This document shows positions 37,612 through 45,814 of a stretch of 64,000 bases of DNA, in pieces (within the stretch, counting starts at the first letter, position 1; each line of letters starts with the position of its first letter). A program made the position numbers and the translations under genes. The notes beneath the pieces are model-generated. The model saw only the letters and a program-made list of their open reading frames with translations. It searched no databases and was not told the DNA's origin. Source of the DNA: Corallococcus silvisoli (GTDB lineage: Bacteria; Myxococcota; Myxococcia; Myxococcales; Myxococcaceae); assembly GCF_009909145.1 (NCBI RefSeq), contig NZ_JAAAPJ010000011.1, forward strand, positions 124,001 to 188,000, written 5' to 3'.

Positions 37612-39345
37612 TCAGGCCGTCCGGCGCAGCCGGCCCCGGGGGCTGGTGCCCTCCGGACCCGACTCCCGGCGCGCCCGCGGGGAGCGGTGGGCCGAGCGCA
37701 TCAGGGCCTCCGCCGCGCCCAGCGCCTCGCGCGTGACCTCCACGCCGGACATCATCCGCGCCAGCTCCTGGGTGCGCTCGGGGCCCGCCGCCAGAGGGAG
37801 AACCTGGGACACGGTGCGCTCCCCCTTCATGCTCTTGCGGATGAGCAGGTGCGCGTCCGCGTAGGCCGCCACCTGCGGAAGATGCGTGATGCACAGCACC
37901 TGCCGGTGGGAGCTGACCTCGCGAATCATCCGACCCACCACGTCCGCGATGGCGCCGCTCACGCCCGCGTCCGCTTCGTCCAGCACGTAACAGCCGCACG
38001 CGTCACTGTCCGCCAGTGCACGCTTGAGCGCGAGCAGCAGCCGGCTCGCCTCGCCGCCGGAGGCCACCTTCGCCAGGGGCCGCGCCGGTTCGCCCGGGTT
38101 CGCGCTGAAGAAGAACTCCACTTCGTCCAGGCCGTCCGGACGCAGCGCCTCTCCAGGCGTGACGCGCACCTCGAAGGCGGCCTTGCCCATGGCCAGCCCC
38201 CCCAGCCCGTCGCGCACCTGCTGGGAGAAGGCCCCGGCGCTCGCCTTGCGCGCGCGGGACAGCGCCTGCGCCGCCTTGCGCGCCCGCTCCTCCACCCGGC
38301 GGCGCTCCTGGTTCAGCTCCTCCAGGATTTCGCGCCGGTTCTCCAGCGTGCCCAGCTCCGTCTCCAGCTCGCCGCGCTTCTGGAGGACGCCGTCCAGCGT
38401 CACGCCGTGCTTGCGGCACAGCCGCTTGAGCGCGTCCAGCCGCTCCTCCACCTCGCCCAGCCGCCCGGGGTCGGACTCCAGCCCCTCCACGTAGCGGTTG
38501 AGCCGGCGCGCCGCCTCCTCCAGTTCGGACAGCGCCGTGCTGAGCGACTGCGCCACCGGCGCGAGCGTCGCGTCGCACTTGACGCCCTCGTGCACGAGCC
38601 CCAGCGCGCGCCCGACGATCTCCACCGCGGAGGGCGCCTCGCCCGCCACCAGCAGCTCCGCCTCCGCCCCCTGGCGCTTGAGCTTCTGCGCGCTGCCCAG
38701 CCGCCGGCGCTCCGCGTCCAGCTTCACGTCCTCGCCGGACTCCGGCTCCAGGCGCGTGATTTCGTCCAGCTGGAAGCGCAGGAACTCCGCGCGCTCGCGC
38801 ACCTTGGCGTCGTCACCGCCCAGGGCGTCCATGCGCGCGTCCACCTCCCGCAGGTTCGCCCACTCGCGGCCGTACGCGGCCAGCGCTTCGTCCAGGCCCC
38901 CGTACTTGTCGAGCAGCACCCGGTGCAGCCCGGAGTCGAAGAGGCTCACGTGCTCGTGCTGGCCGGCGATGTCCACCGCGCCCCGGGTGAGCTTCCCCAG
39001 CACGCCCAGCGTCACCAGCGCGCCGTTGACGTAGACCTTTCCGCGCCCGGTGCGCCCGAGCACGCGGCGCACGAGCACCTCTTCTCCCAGGTCCGGCAGG
39101 CCCAGTTCCTCCAGGCGCGCGCCGAGCACGGGCGTCCGGGCGAACACGCCCTCCACCGCCGCGTCCTCGCAGCCCGCGCGGATGACGTCCGCATCCGCCC
39201 TGCCCCCGAGCAGCAGGCCCAGCGCGTCCACGAGAATGGACTTGCCGGCCCCTGTCTCACCCGTGAGGACGGTGAGGCCGGCGCCAAACGCCACCTCCAC
39301 CTCCTCAATCACCGCAACGTTCGAAATCCGAAGACCCAGCAGCAC
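37612..39345 (-). CDS. recN: DNA repair protein RecN
   Basis: Encodes 577 residues of the SMC-like ABC ATPase RecN, which acts early in double-strand break repair. I chose the GTG at 39345 because GGAGGGCGCGC lies directly before it and the product then begins with LLGLRISNVAVIEEVEV. Walker A GETGAGKS is near residues 31-38; a long coiled coil (about 150-350) separates it from the C-terminal signature and Walker B CYVLDEADAGVSG. The switch-region ASGGEASRLLLALK is also present. A LexA-like box lies 36-52 bp upstream, fitting the SOS control of recN known in many bacteria. Confidence 0.95.
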   Translation of the reverse strand: MLLGLRISNVAVIEEVEVAFGAGLTVLTGETGAGKSILVDALGLLLGGRADADVIRAGCEDAAVEGVFARTPVLGARLEELGLPDLGEEVLVRRVLGRTGRGKVYVNGALVTLGVLGKLTRGAVDIAGQHEHVSLFDSGLHRVLLDKYGGLDEALAAYGREWANLREVDARMDALGGDDAKVRERAEFLRFQLDEITRLEPESGEDVKLDAERRRLGSAQKLKRQGAEAELLVAGEAPSAVEIVGRALGLVHEGVKCDATLAPVAQSLSTALSELEEAARRLNRYVEGLESDPGRLGEVEERLDALKRLCRKHGVTLDGVLQKRGELETELGTLENRREILEELNQERRRVEERARKAAQALSRARKASAGAFSQQVRDGLGGLAMGKAAFEVRVTPGEALRPDGLDEVEFFFSANPGEPARPLAKVASGGEASRLLLALKRALADSDACGCYVLDEADAGVSGAIADVVGRMIREVSSHRQVLCITHLPQVAAYADAHLLIRKSMKGERTVSQVLPLAAGPERTQELARMMSGVEVTREALGAAEALMRSAHRSPRARRESGPEGTSPRGRLRRTA

Positions 39346-39376
39346 GCGCGCCCTCCGCGGTCCGTACGACGGCCCC

Positions 39377-39422
39377 AACACCTGAACACCCTAGCAGGTC
39401 CTGATGACACTGCACAGGTGTT
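39377..39422. promoter_or_regulatory. LexA-like box and inverted repeat upstream of recN
   Basis: The minus strand at 39397-39381 reads CTGCTAGGGTGTTCAGG. From memory, the published M. xanthus LexA motif is CTRHAMRYBYGTTCAGS; this matches 15 of 17 positions including all of GTTCAGG. AACACCTG (39377-39384) and CAGGTGTT (39415-39422) form a perfect 8-bp inverted repeat with one arm overlapping the box. Damage-inducible control of recN is the likely meaning. Confidence 0.5.
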
Positions 39423-39502
39423 CGGGTCGTGCGCACGACGGGAGAGCGGGTGGGAGGGCGGCGCCGTTGGGGCTACAACCCTTCCCACGCTCCTGGGTCG
39501 CA

Positions 39503-42500
39503 TCAGATTTCGGTGAACAGCTCCTGGATGTCCTGTTCCGTGAGGTTGCGGCCCATGTCGTCCCCGTCCGTGCCGAGCACGCCGGCGGCCAGGTCGCGCT
39601 TGCGGCGCTGGAGGCTGAGGATCTTCTCCTCCACCGTGCCGCGCGTAATCAGCTTGTAGCTGATGACCGCGCGCGTCTGGCCGATGCGGTGCGTGCGGTC
39701 CGTGGCCTGGTCCTCCACGGCGGGGTTCCACCACGGGTCGAAGTGGATGACGTAGTCCGCGGCGGTGAGGTTCAAGCCGGTGCCGCCCGCCTTGAGGCTG
39801 ATGAAGAACAGCGGCGGGCCGTCAGGGCGGTTGTACTCGTCCACCTTGCCCATGCGGTCCTTGGTGCGGCCGTCCAGGTAGAGGTAGCGCAGGCCCTTCT
39901 TGTCCGCCTCCTGCTTGAGCAGCTCCAGCATCTCCGTGAACTGGCTGAAGACGAGGGCGCGGTGGCCCTCCGCCACCAGGTCCTCCACCAGCTGCATGAA
40001 GCGCTCGAGCTTCGCGCTGGACGGCAGGAGCGTGCCGGGCGGCATCTTGAGCAGGCGCGGATCGCAGCACACCTGCCGCAGGCGCATCAGCGCGGCGAGG
40101 ATGGACACGCGGCTCCTCTTGAAGCCCACCTTCTCGATGGACTCGTGCACCTTGCGGCGGCTCTCCTCCAGCACCTCGCGGTAGAGCGCGGCCTGGCCGG
40201 GCTCCATCTCGCACCACGCGACGCTCTCCGTCTTCGGCGGCAGGTCCTTGGCCACCTCCGTCTTGAGCCGGCGCATGATGAAGGGCTGGATGCGGCGGCG
40301 CAGCCGGTCCTTCGCGGTGGCGTCGTTGGCCACCTGGATGGGCTGCTCGTACCGGTCGCTGAAGCCCTCCGCGCTGCCCAGGAAGCCGGGCATCAGGAAG
40401 TCGAAGATGCTCCAGAGCTCCGACAGCCGGTTCTCCAGCGGCGTACCGGTGAGCGCGAGCCGCGTCTCGCTGGGCAGCGACTTGCAGGCCTGCGCGGTGG
40501 CGCTGTCCGCGTTCTTGATGTTCTGCGCCTCGTCCAGGATGACGTACCGGAAGCCCACCTGGGACAGCTGCTCCAGGTCGCGGCGCACCAGCGCGTAGGA
40601 CGTCAGCACCAGGTCCATGCCCTTCAGGTCCTCGGCGCGCTCGCGGCGGTCCTGCCCGTGCCACACCATGGCCTTGAGGCCCGGGGTGAAGCGCTCCGCC
40701 TCGCGCTCCCAGTTGGCGAGCACGCTCGTGGGCGCGACCACCAGCGACGGCTTGCGCCCCTCGTCGTTGGCCACCTTCTGCATCAGGCTCAGCGACTGGA
40801 TGGTCTTCCCCAAGCCCATGTCGTCCGCGAGGATGCCGGACAGCCCGTGGCGGCGGAGGAACCAAAGCCAGGACAGGCCCGCCTCCTGGTAGTGGCGCAG
40901 CGTGGCCTGGAGCCCCTCCGGCACGGCCACCTTGGGCACGCCCGCGGACTCGCGCAGGGCGAGCATGGCCTGACGGGCCTTGGCCTCCACTTCGGTGAAC
41001 TCGCTCAGGTCCGCGAGCAGGTCCAGCGCCACCGCCTGGTGCAGGGGCAACCGGGTGCGGGTGCGGCCGGGCATGGCGCCCGCCTCCTCCAGGAGGTCCG
41101 CGACGCGCTTGAGCTCCTCGACGTCCGCCTCCGCGAAGGAGCCGTCCTTGAGGGGCACGAACTTGCGCCCCGAGTCCAGCCACATGCGCACGGCGCCCAG
41201 GTCCACGGCCTGGTCGTCGGTCACGAACTCCGCGTCCAGGTCGAACCACTGCACGCCGCTCATGCCCACGCGGATGCGCGGCTTGAGCTTCGGACGCAGC
41301 CGCACCTTGAGCGCCTGCACGCCGTAGCGCTCCCACTCCGCGGGCAGGCTCGCCAGGCCTCGCGCCCAGAACTCCAGGGCCACGTCACCCGTCGCGTCGA
41401 ACGCCTGCGCGCCCGGGTCGAAGCGCAGCCCCTGGTCCAGGAGCAGCTTGCCCGCGGAGCGCTCCACCTCGTCTCGGCGGCGGTACAGCTTGCGGGCCTC
41501 CTCGCCCACGCCGCTCGCGTAGCCCAGGTGCGTCGCCGTGGGGGACACCGCCACGGTCGTCTGTCCGTAGCGCGCGGCCAGCTGCACCTTCACGCGCTCG
41601 GCGGCGCCCTCCAGGGTGAGCACGAAGCGCGGCTCCACCGACTCGTCGACTTCGATGTCGTCCGCCTTCAGCGACATGCGGAAGCGCGGCAGGTGCGCGG
41701 CGAAGAACGTCAGCACCCGGTCCAGCTGTCCGGCCGGGAAGGCCATGGACGGCTCCAGCAGCCACTTGCGCAACAGGCGCGGCGGGAAGTCCGGCTCCAC
41801 CGGGTGGAGGTTCTGCGCCTGGATGACCCAGGTGCGCCGGCCCGCCAGCACGATGACGTCCTTGAGCGGGTAGCCCACGCCGTCCGGGAACAGCAGCTCG
41901 ATCTGCGCGGTGGCGCCGTCCGGACGCGACTCCAGGTGGATCTGCGGCCGCACCGGCGCGTCCATGTAGACGAGCGGCGTGCCCCGGTAGATGACCCGGC
42001 GCTGGCGCAGCAGCTCCAGCACCTCGCACAGGTCCTCGTCGGACAGCACGATGCGCGAGTCGTAGCGGTGCTCATGGCGCGACAGCACCATGAAGATGCG
42101 CTCGTCCGCGGGCGCGATGCGGCTGCCCGCCTGGAGCAGCCGCTTCACGTGCACGGGGCCCTTGGTCTGCGCGTCCTGACGGCGCACATCCACGACCCAG
42201 TGGCGGCCGTTGGAGCCCCCCGTGCTCGTGTTGGCGGGGGTGAGCCGGTAGAGGAACTCGTAGTCTGGCAGCGACGACAGGCCCAGCCAGCTCTCCACCT
42301 TCGCGAGCGCGGGGAGGACGACGCCGTCCACCCCCGGCACTCCGCCGGGGAGCTCCGCCTCGTCGTCCATGGGCGCTTCCTCCACCACGTCAGGCGGCGG
42401 TGGCGGAGGGGCGACCTTCTGCGGCGGGGGCGGCGGCCGGAACCGGGCCGCGTAGATGAGTGCCACGGCGACCACGTGCTCGCAATGCGGGCCCATGGTG

Positions 42501-42766
42501 TTCCACACCGGGCAGGTGCAGGAGGAAACAACCTTCCCCTCTCCTGGAACCAGGGCGACGTCGTAGCGTTCCCCGGACGGTCCCGCGACCTGCGCGCGGA
42601 TGCGTTCGGGTTCACGTGTCAGGCCGAAGACGCGGCGGCCCTCGGCCACCTCACGGCCTTTCTTGAACGTGGCGGGCTGGACCTCGGCCTTGAGGGCGCG
42701 AAGCCAGAGTCCGTCCTGGGGGGAGAGAGGGTCTCGGGTGTCAGCGGTGGTTTGCACGGCTTGCAA
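39503..42766 (-). CDS. SWI2/SNF2 helicase with SWIM zinc finger
   Basis: Encodes 1087 residues from a TTG at 42766 supported by AAGGAGT about 9 nt upstream; a GTG at 42757 is an alternative. The N-terminus has a SWIM zinc finger (CTCPVWNTMGPHCEH near residues 83-98), then a long variable region. The C-terminal ~500 residues are a SNF2 motor: DDMGLGKTIQSLSLM, LVVAPTSVLANWERE, ILDEAQNIKN, ALTGTPLENRLSELW, FSQFTEMLELL and DRTHRIGQTRAVISYKL. This architecture occurs in bacterial HepA-like proteins of unknown target, probably remodelling nucleoprotein or RNA polymerase complexes. Transcribed from its own upstream region. Confidence 0.92.
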   Translation of the reverse strand: MQAVQTTADTRDPLSPQDGLWLRALKAEVQPATFKKGREVAEGRRVFGLTREPERIRAQVAGPSGERYDVALVPGEGKVVSSCTCPVWNTMGPHCEHVVAVALIYAARFRPPPPPQKVAPPPPPPDVVEEAPMDDEAELPGGVPGVDGVVLPALAKVESWLGLSSLPDYEFLYRLTPANTSTGGSNGRHWVVDVRRQDAQTKGPVHVKRLLQAGSRIAPADERIFMVLSRHEHRYDSRIVLSDEDLCEVLELLRQRRVIYRGTPLVYMDAPVRPQIHLESRPDGATAQIELLFPDGVGYPLKDVIVLAGRRTWVIQAQNLHPVEPDFPPRLLRKWLLEPSMAFPAGQLDRVLTFFAAHLPRFRMSLKADDIEVDESVEPRFVLTLEGAAERVKVQLAARYGQTTVAVSPTATHLGYASGVGEEARKLYRRRDEVERSAGKLLLDQGLRFDPGAQAFDATGDVALEFWARGLASLPAEWERYGVQALKVRLRPKLKPRIRVGMSGVQWFDLDAEFVTDDQAVDLGAVRMWLDSGRKFVPLKDGSFAEADVEELKRVADLLEEAGAMPGRTRTRLPLHQAVALDLLADLSEFTEVEAKARQAMLALRESAGVPKVAVPEGLQATLRHYQEAGLSWLWFLRRHGLSGILADDMGLGKTIQSLSLMQKVANDEGRKPSLVVAPTSVLANWEREAERFTPGLKAMVWHGQDRRERAEDLKGMDLVLTSYALVRRDLEQLSQVGFRYVILDEAQNIKNADSATAQACKSLPSETRLALTGTPLENRLSELWSIFDFLMPGFLGSAEGFSDRYEQPIQVANDATAKDRLRRRIQPFIMRRLKTEVAKDLPPKTESVAWCEMEPGQAALYREVLEESRRKVHESIEKVGFKRSRVSILAALMRLRQVCCDPRLLKMPPGTLLPSSAKLERFMQLVEDLVAEGHRALVFSQFTEMLELLKQEADKKGLRYLYLDGRTKDRMGKVDEYNRPDGPPLFFISLKAGGTGLNLTAADYVIHFDPWWNPAVEDQATDRTHRIGQTRAVISYKLITRGTVEEKILSLQRRKRDLAAGVLGTDGDDMGRNLTEQDIQELFTEI

Positions 42767-43067
42767 GGCCCCAGACTCCTTGGTCGGGGGGAACCGCCTC
42801 GCTTAACACAGCGACGGCTTCCCCGCGCGCGGGAAAAAATACGGCGTCGGCCAGCGGATGCGGTCCGCCAGCGCGAAGCTGTGAGATCATCAACGTCCGC
42901 CATGTCCTGGTCCCGTCCCAGCCCGCCCGTTCCGCGGCCGTCGCCCCTCCGGCCTCCCACCCGGGGGCCCGACGGGCCGGACGCCCCCCGGGACAGGTGC
43001 CCGGGGCACCGGGGCCCCCGCCAGCAGCGTCCGCCGCCCTGACCGCCGTCCCCCTTCCGGAGCCCCC
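42767..43067. other. Intergenic region between the SNF2 gene and apt
   Basis: A 301-bp gap between divergent genes. It contains the self-complementary CCCGCGCGCGGG at 42822-42833 next to six A residues, and a perfect 7-bp inverted repeat GGTGCCC-G-GGGCACC at 42996-43010 upstream of apt. Promoters for both genes must lie here, but no -35/-10 pair is convincing. No small ORF is supported. Confidence 0.5.
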
Positions 43068-43604
43068 ATGTCCCTCGACCCCACGCTCGTCTCCGACCTC
43101 CAGGCCGTCCTGCGCGACGTGCCGGACTTCCCCAAGCCCGGCATCGTCTTCAAGGACATCACCCCCATGCTGGCCGACCCCCGCCTCTTCGGCCGCGTGG
43201 TCAACGCCATGTCCGCCCCCTTCCGGGGCCAGCACATCACCAAGGTCGTGGGCGTGGAGTCGCGCGGCTTCCTCCTGGGCGCCCCCATCGCGCTGGCCCT
43301 GGACGCCGGCTTCGTCCCCGCGCGCAAGCCCGGCAAGCTCCCCCACAAGCGCATCGTGGAGCGCTACTCGCTGGAGTACGGCGCGGACGGCGTGGAGATG
43401 CACGAGGACGCCATCCTCCAGAACGAGCGCGTCCTCGTGGTGGATGACGTGCTCGCCACGGGCGGCACCGCCGACGCCACGGGCCGGCTCATCGGACGGC
43501 TGGGCGGGCAGATTGTCGGCTACAGCTTCCTCATCACCCTCGACTTCCTCGAGGGCGCGAAGCGGCTGGGCCCGGACAAGGTCACCTCCCTCCTCACCTT
43601 CTAG
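43068..43604 (+). CDS. apt: Adenine phosphoribosyltransferase
   Basis: Encodes 178 residues. Apt joins adenine to PRPP to give AMP in purine salvage, in the cytoplasm. Family signatures are DVPDFPKPGIVFKDITPML near the N-terminus, VGVESRGFLLGAPIAL, ARKPGKLPHK, and the PRPP-binding loop VLVVDDVLATGGTADAT near residues 122-138. Length is that of the E. coli enzyme (183). Start MSLDPTLV at 43068 follows a GC-rich leader. No operon partner; a TetR gene follows 113 bp later with its own promoter. Confidence 0.97.
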   Translation: MSLDPTLVSDLQAVLRDVPDFPKPGIVFKDITPMLADPRLFGRVVNAMSAPFRGQHITKVVGVESRGFLLGAPIALALDAGFVPARKPGKLPHKRIVERYSLEYGADGVEMHEDAILQNERVLVVDDVLATGGTADATGRLIGRLGGQIVGYSFLITLDFLEGAKRLGPDKVTSLLTF

Positions 43605-43657
43605 GCCACCCTCCTCCCCAGGCACGCCGTCCCGGCCCCGGCGGCACGCGGGTCCGG

Positions 43658-43705
43658 TTGACGGCCGCGCCGGGCGTGTTTATAAGTTGGTCACACAACC
43701 TAGAA
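43658..43705 (+). promoter_or_regulatory. Sigma-70 type promoter and possible operator of the TetR gene
   Basis: TTGACG (43658-43663), a 17-bp spacer and TATAAG (43681-43686) make the best promoter in the window. The following AT-rich stretch (43687-43705, around GTTGGTCACACAACC) is an imperfect inverted repeat at the expected start site, suitable for autorepression. The ATG is at 43718. Confidence 0.65.
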
Positions 43706-43717
43706 ACAAATCGGACC

Positions 43718-44326
43718 ATGCCTCGACCCTCCAACACCGAAGCGCGCCGGGAGCAGATTGTCGCCGGGCTGCTCAAGGCCATGGCCGAGCGCGGCTACGA
43801 GGGCGCGTCGGTGGCGGAGATCGCCCGCGCGGCCGGGCTGAGCGCGGGGCTGGTGCACTACCACTTCGAGGACAAGCAGGAGATCCTCCTGACCCTGGTG
43901 CGCTCGCTGGCGTCTCGCGCGCGGCAGCGCTTCGCCAGCCGGCTGTCGAAGCTTCCGGCGGACGACGCGCGCGGGCGGGTGGAGGCGTTCGTGGAGGCGT
44001 TCCTCGCCACCGGGCCGGACGCGGACGTGGCGGCGGTGGCGGGCTGGGTGACCATCAGCGCGGAGGCCATCCGGCAGCCGGAGGTCCGCGTCGCCTACGA
44101 GGAGGTCGTCCGCGCGGACCTGGAGCAGTTGGAGTCACTGGTCGCGGCGGTGGTGGGCAAGCGCCGCGCGCGTCCGCTGGCCGCGGGCCTCTTCGCCGCC
44201 ATCCAGGGCTACTTCGTGCTCTCCGCGAGCGCGCCCGGGCTCGTGCCTCCGGGGTCCGCGGCGGGCACCGTGAAGCGCATGGCGGCGGGGCTCCTGGACG
44301 CGGCCAGCGCGAAGGACGACGAATGA
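43718..44326 (+). CDS. TetR-family transcriptional regulator (BetI-like)
   Basis: Encodes 202 residues. The start MPRPSNTEARREQIV at 43718 gives the standard TetR N-terminus. The helix-turn-helix is ASVAEIARAAGLSAGLVHYHFEDKQ, split over residues ~28-53, with the VHYHF recognition helix. The C-terminal ligand domain is helical; WVTISAEAIRQPEVR resembles BetI-type members. It probably represses its own gene and one or more neighbours when ligand-free. apt upstream and coaD downstream are housekeeping genes, so the real target is unclear; the small promoter-operator at 43658-43705 points to autoregulation. Confidence 0.9.
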   Translation: MPRPSNTEARREQIVAGLLKAMAERGYEGASVAEIARAAGLSAGLVHYHFEDKQEILLTLVRSLASRARQRFASRLSKLPADDARGRVEAFVEAFLATGPDADVAAVAGWVTISAEAIRQPEVRVAYEEVVRADLEQLESLVAAVVGKRRARPLAAGLFAAIQGYFVLSASAPGLVPPGSAAGTVKRMAAGLLDAASAKDDE

Positions 44327-44411
44327 GGCCCCCTTCCCCCCCGCCGCGCGGGGCCGGTCTGTCTTCTTCCCCCGGACCTTCAAGGGCCGGGAGGACTCGT
44401 GAGGTGTCGTG

Positions 44412-44909
44412 ATGACCATCGCGATCTACGCAGGCAGCTTCGACCCCGTCACGGCGGGACACCTGTCGGTGGTGCGCCAGGCGGCCCGCCTCTTCAGCCA
44501 CGTGGTGGTGGTGGTGGCCGTCAACCCGAACAAGCGCACGCTGCTCACGGCGGACGAGCGCATCGCGCTCATCCGTGAGGCCGTGGCGCGGCACCCCAAC
44601 GTCACCGTCACGTTCACCGAAGGGCTCATCGTGGAGCTGGCGCGGGAGATTGGCGCGAGCGTGCTCCTGCGCGGGGTCCGCGGCGCCACGGATGCGCAGT
44701 TCGAGACGGAGCTGGCGCAGATGAACCGGGCGCTCGCGCCTGAACTGTCCACCCTCTTCCTCCCCGCGGAGGCGCACCTCGCCGAGGTGTCCAGCAGCGC
44801 GCTCAAGGAGCGCATCACGCGCGGCGAGGACGTGTCCGCCTACTGCCCTCCCGCCGTCGTCGCGAAGCTGCGCGAGCGGCTGTCCCCTTCCGTCCGGAGC
44901 CACCCATGA
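44412..44909 (+). CDS. coaD: Phosphopantetheine adenylyltransferase
   Basis: Encodes 165 residues. CoaD converts 4'-phosphopantetheine and ATP to dephospho-CoA, the fourth step of CoA synthesis. YAGSFDPVTAGHLSVV contains the TxGH nucleotidyl-transfer motif, and LLRGVRGATDAQFE and SSSALKERI are the other family signatures. I chose the ATG at 44412, with GAGGTG upstream, over the GTG at 44409. The last four bases overlap the start of the MBL-fold gene (ATGA), which indicates translational coupling. Confidence 0.97.
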   Translation: MTIAIYAGSFDPVTAGHLSVVRQAARLFSHVVVVVAVNPNKRTLLTADERIALIREAVARHPNVTVTFTEGLIVELAREIGASVLLRGVRGATDAQFETELAQMNRALAPELSTLFLPAEAHLAEVSSSALKERITRGEDVSAYCPPAVVAKLRERLSPSVRSHP

Positions 44910-45652
44910 GCCTGTCCTTCATTCCCCTCGGCGTCGGTGATGCCTTCTCCGCGCTCCACTACTCGTCGTGCCTCGCGGTGGAGGCGGAGGACCAGGTGCT
45001 GCTCATCGACTGCCCGCACCCCATCCGCAAGATGATGCGCGAGGCCTCCGAGTCCTCTGGCGTGCCGCTGGACGTGGAGCGCGTCAGCGCCGTGGCCCTC
45101 ACGCACCTGCACGCGGACCACGCCTCCGGGCTGGAGAGCCTGGCCTACTTCTCGTTCTTCGTGCTGCAGCGGAAGATGGAGCTGCTCGCGCACCCGAGCA
45201 TCACCCGGCGCCTCTGGGAGGGCCACCTGGCCGCGGGCATGGAGTGCCTCATCGAGGAGCACGGCGCGGGGCCCAGCGACAAGCACTTCGAGGACTACTT
45301 CACGCACACGCCGCTGCACCTGGAGCGCGCGGTGCGCCACGGCCCGTTCGAAATCGAGTGCCGCTTCACCTACCACCACGTGCCCACCACCGCGTTCCGC
45401 ATCCGCGCCGGAGGCCGGTGCCTGGGCTACAGCGCGGACACCGCGTTCGACGAAGGCCTCATCGCGTGGCTGTCGGAAGCGGACCTCGTCATCCACGAGA
45501 CGAACTACGGGGTGCACACGCCCTACGAGAAGCTCGCCGCCCTGCCGGAGGCCACGCGCGCGAAGATGCGCCTCATCCACTACCCGGACCTGTTCGACGC
45601 GAGCGGCAGCGTCATCGAACCGCTGGCGCAGGGGCGGCGCTACACCGTCTGA
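44906..45652 (+). CDS. MBL-fold metallohydrolase
   Basis: Encodes 248 residues. The metallo-beta-lactamase fold is shown by THLHADHASGLESL (HxHxDH), DTAFDEGLIAWL supplying the bridging Asp, and VIHETNYGVHT with the later metal-binding His. The overall arrangement is closest to ribonuclease Z or phosphodiesterase-like members rather than beta-lactamases. The ATGA overlap with coaD suggests translation is coupled, though a functional link with CoA synthesis is not established. A hairpin (GCCCTTC at 45678 with GAAGGGC at 45697) lies just after the stop and may be a terminator. Substrate unknown. Confidence 0.85.
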   Translation: MSLSFIPLGVGDAFSALHYSSCLAVEAEDQVLLIDCPHPIRKMMREASESSGVPLDVERVSAVALTHLHADHASGLESLAYFSFFVLQRKMELLAHPSITRRLWEGHLAAGMECLIEEHGAGPSDKHFEDYFTHTPLHLERAVRHGPFEIECRFTYHHVPTTAFRIRAGGRCLGYSADTAFDEGLIAWLSEADLVIHETNYGVHTPYEKLAALPEATRAKMRLIHYPDLFDASGSVIEPLAQGRRYTV

Positions 45653-45677
45653 GGGAGGACCGCGCGGCTGGCCGGAT

Positions 45678-45703
45678 GCCCTTCATCCTCCGGGAAGAAG
45701 GGC
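45678..45703 (+). terminator. Hairpin after the MBL-fold gene
   Basis: GCCCTTC (45678-45684) pairs with GAAGGGC (45697-45703) with a 12-nt loop, 26 bp after the stop at 45652. No T-run follows, so terminator strength is uncertain. Confidence 0.3.
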
Positions 45704-45814
45704 TGCGAGCTTGCGCGTTGCGCCATGTCCAGTCCGCTCGCCTTCATGCGCCGAGTGCGCTAGGCCGAGTGGGATTGGCGCTCCCCCGTCCCCCTGCCAG
45801 AGAACGACTTGCCG

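Noticed and set aside
42822..42833. CCCGCGCGCGGG palindrome next to AAAAAA as a terminator
   Set aside because: On the minus strand the T-run precedes the stem and on the plus strand A residues follow it, so it does not fit an intrinsic terminator in either direction.
39404..43042. 1212-residue open frame antisense to the SNF2 helicase gene
   Set aside because: No domain or ribosome-binding site and composition as in other shadow frames.
43718..44326. TetR gene as regulator of apt or coaD
   Set aside because: Both are housekeeping genes and no copy of the palindrome is seen at their starts; only self-regulation is supported.
45653..45814. Small coding gene between the MBL hydrolase and the second nucleotidase
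   Set aside because: The open frame there begins antisense or out of frame and has no ribosome-binding site; only a hairpin is supported.
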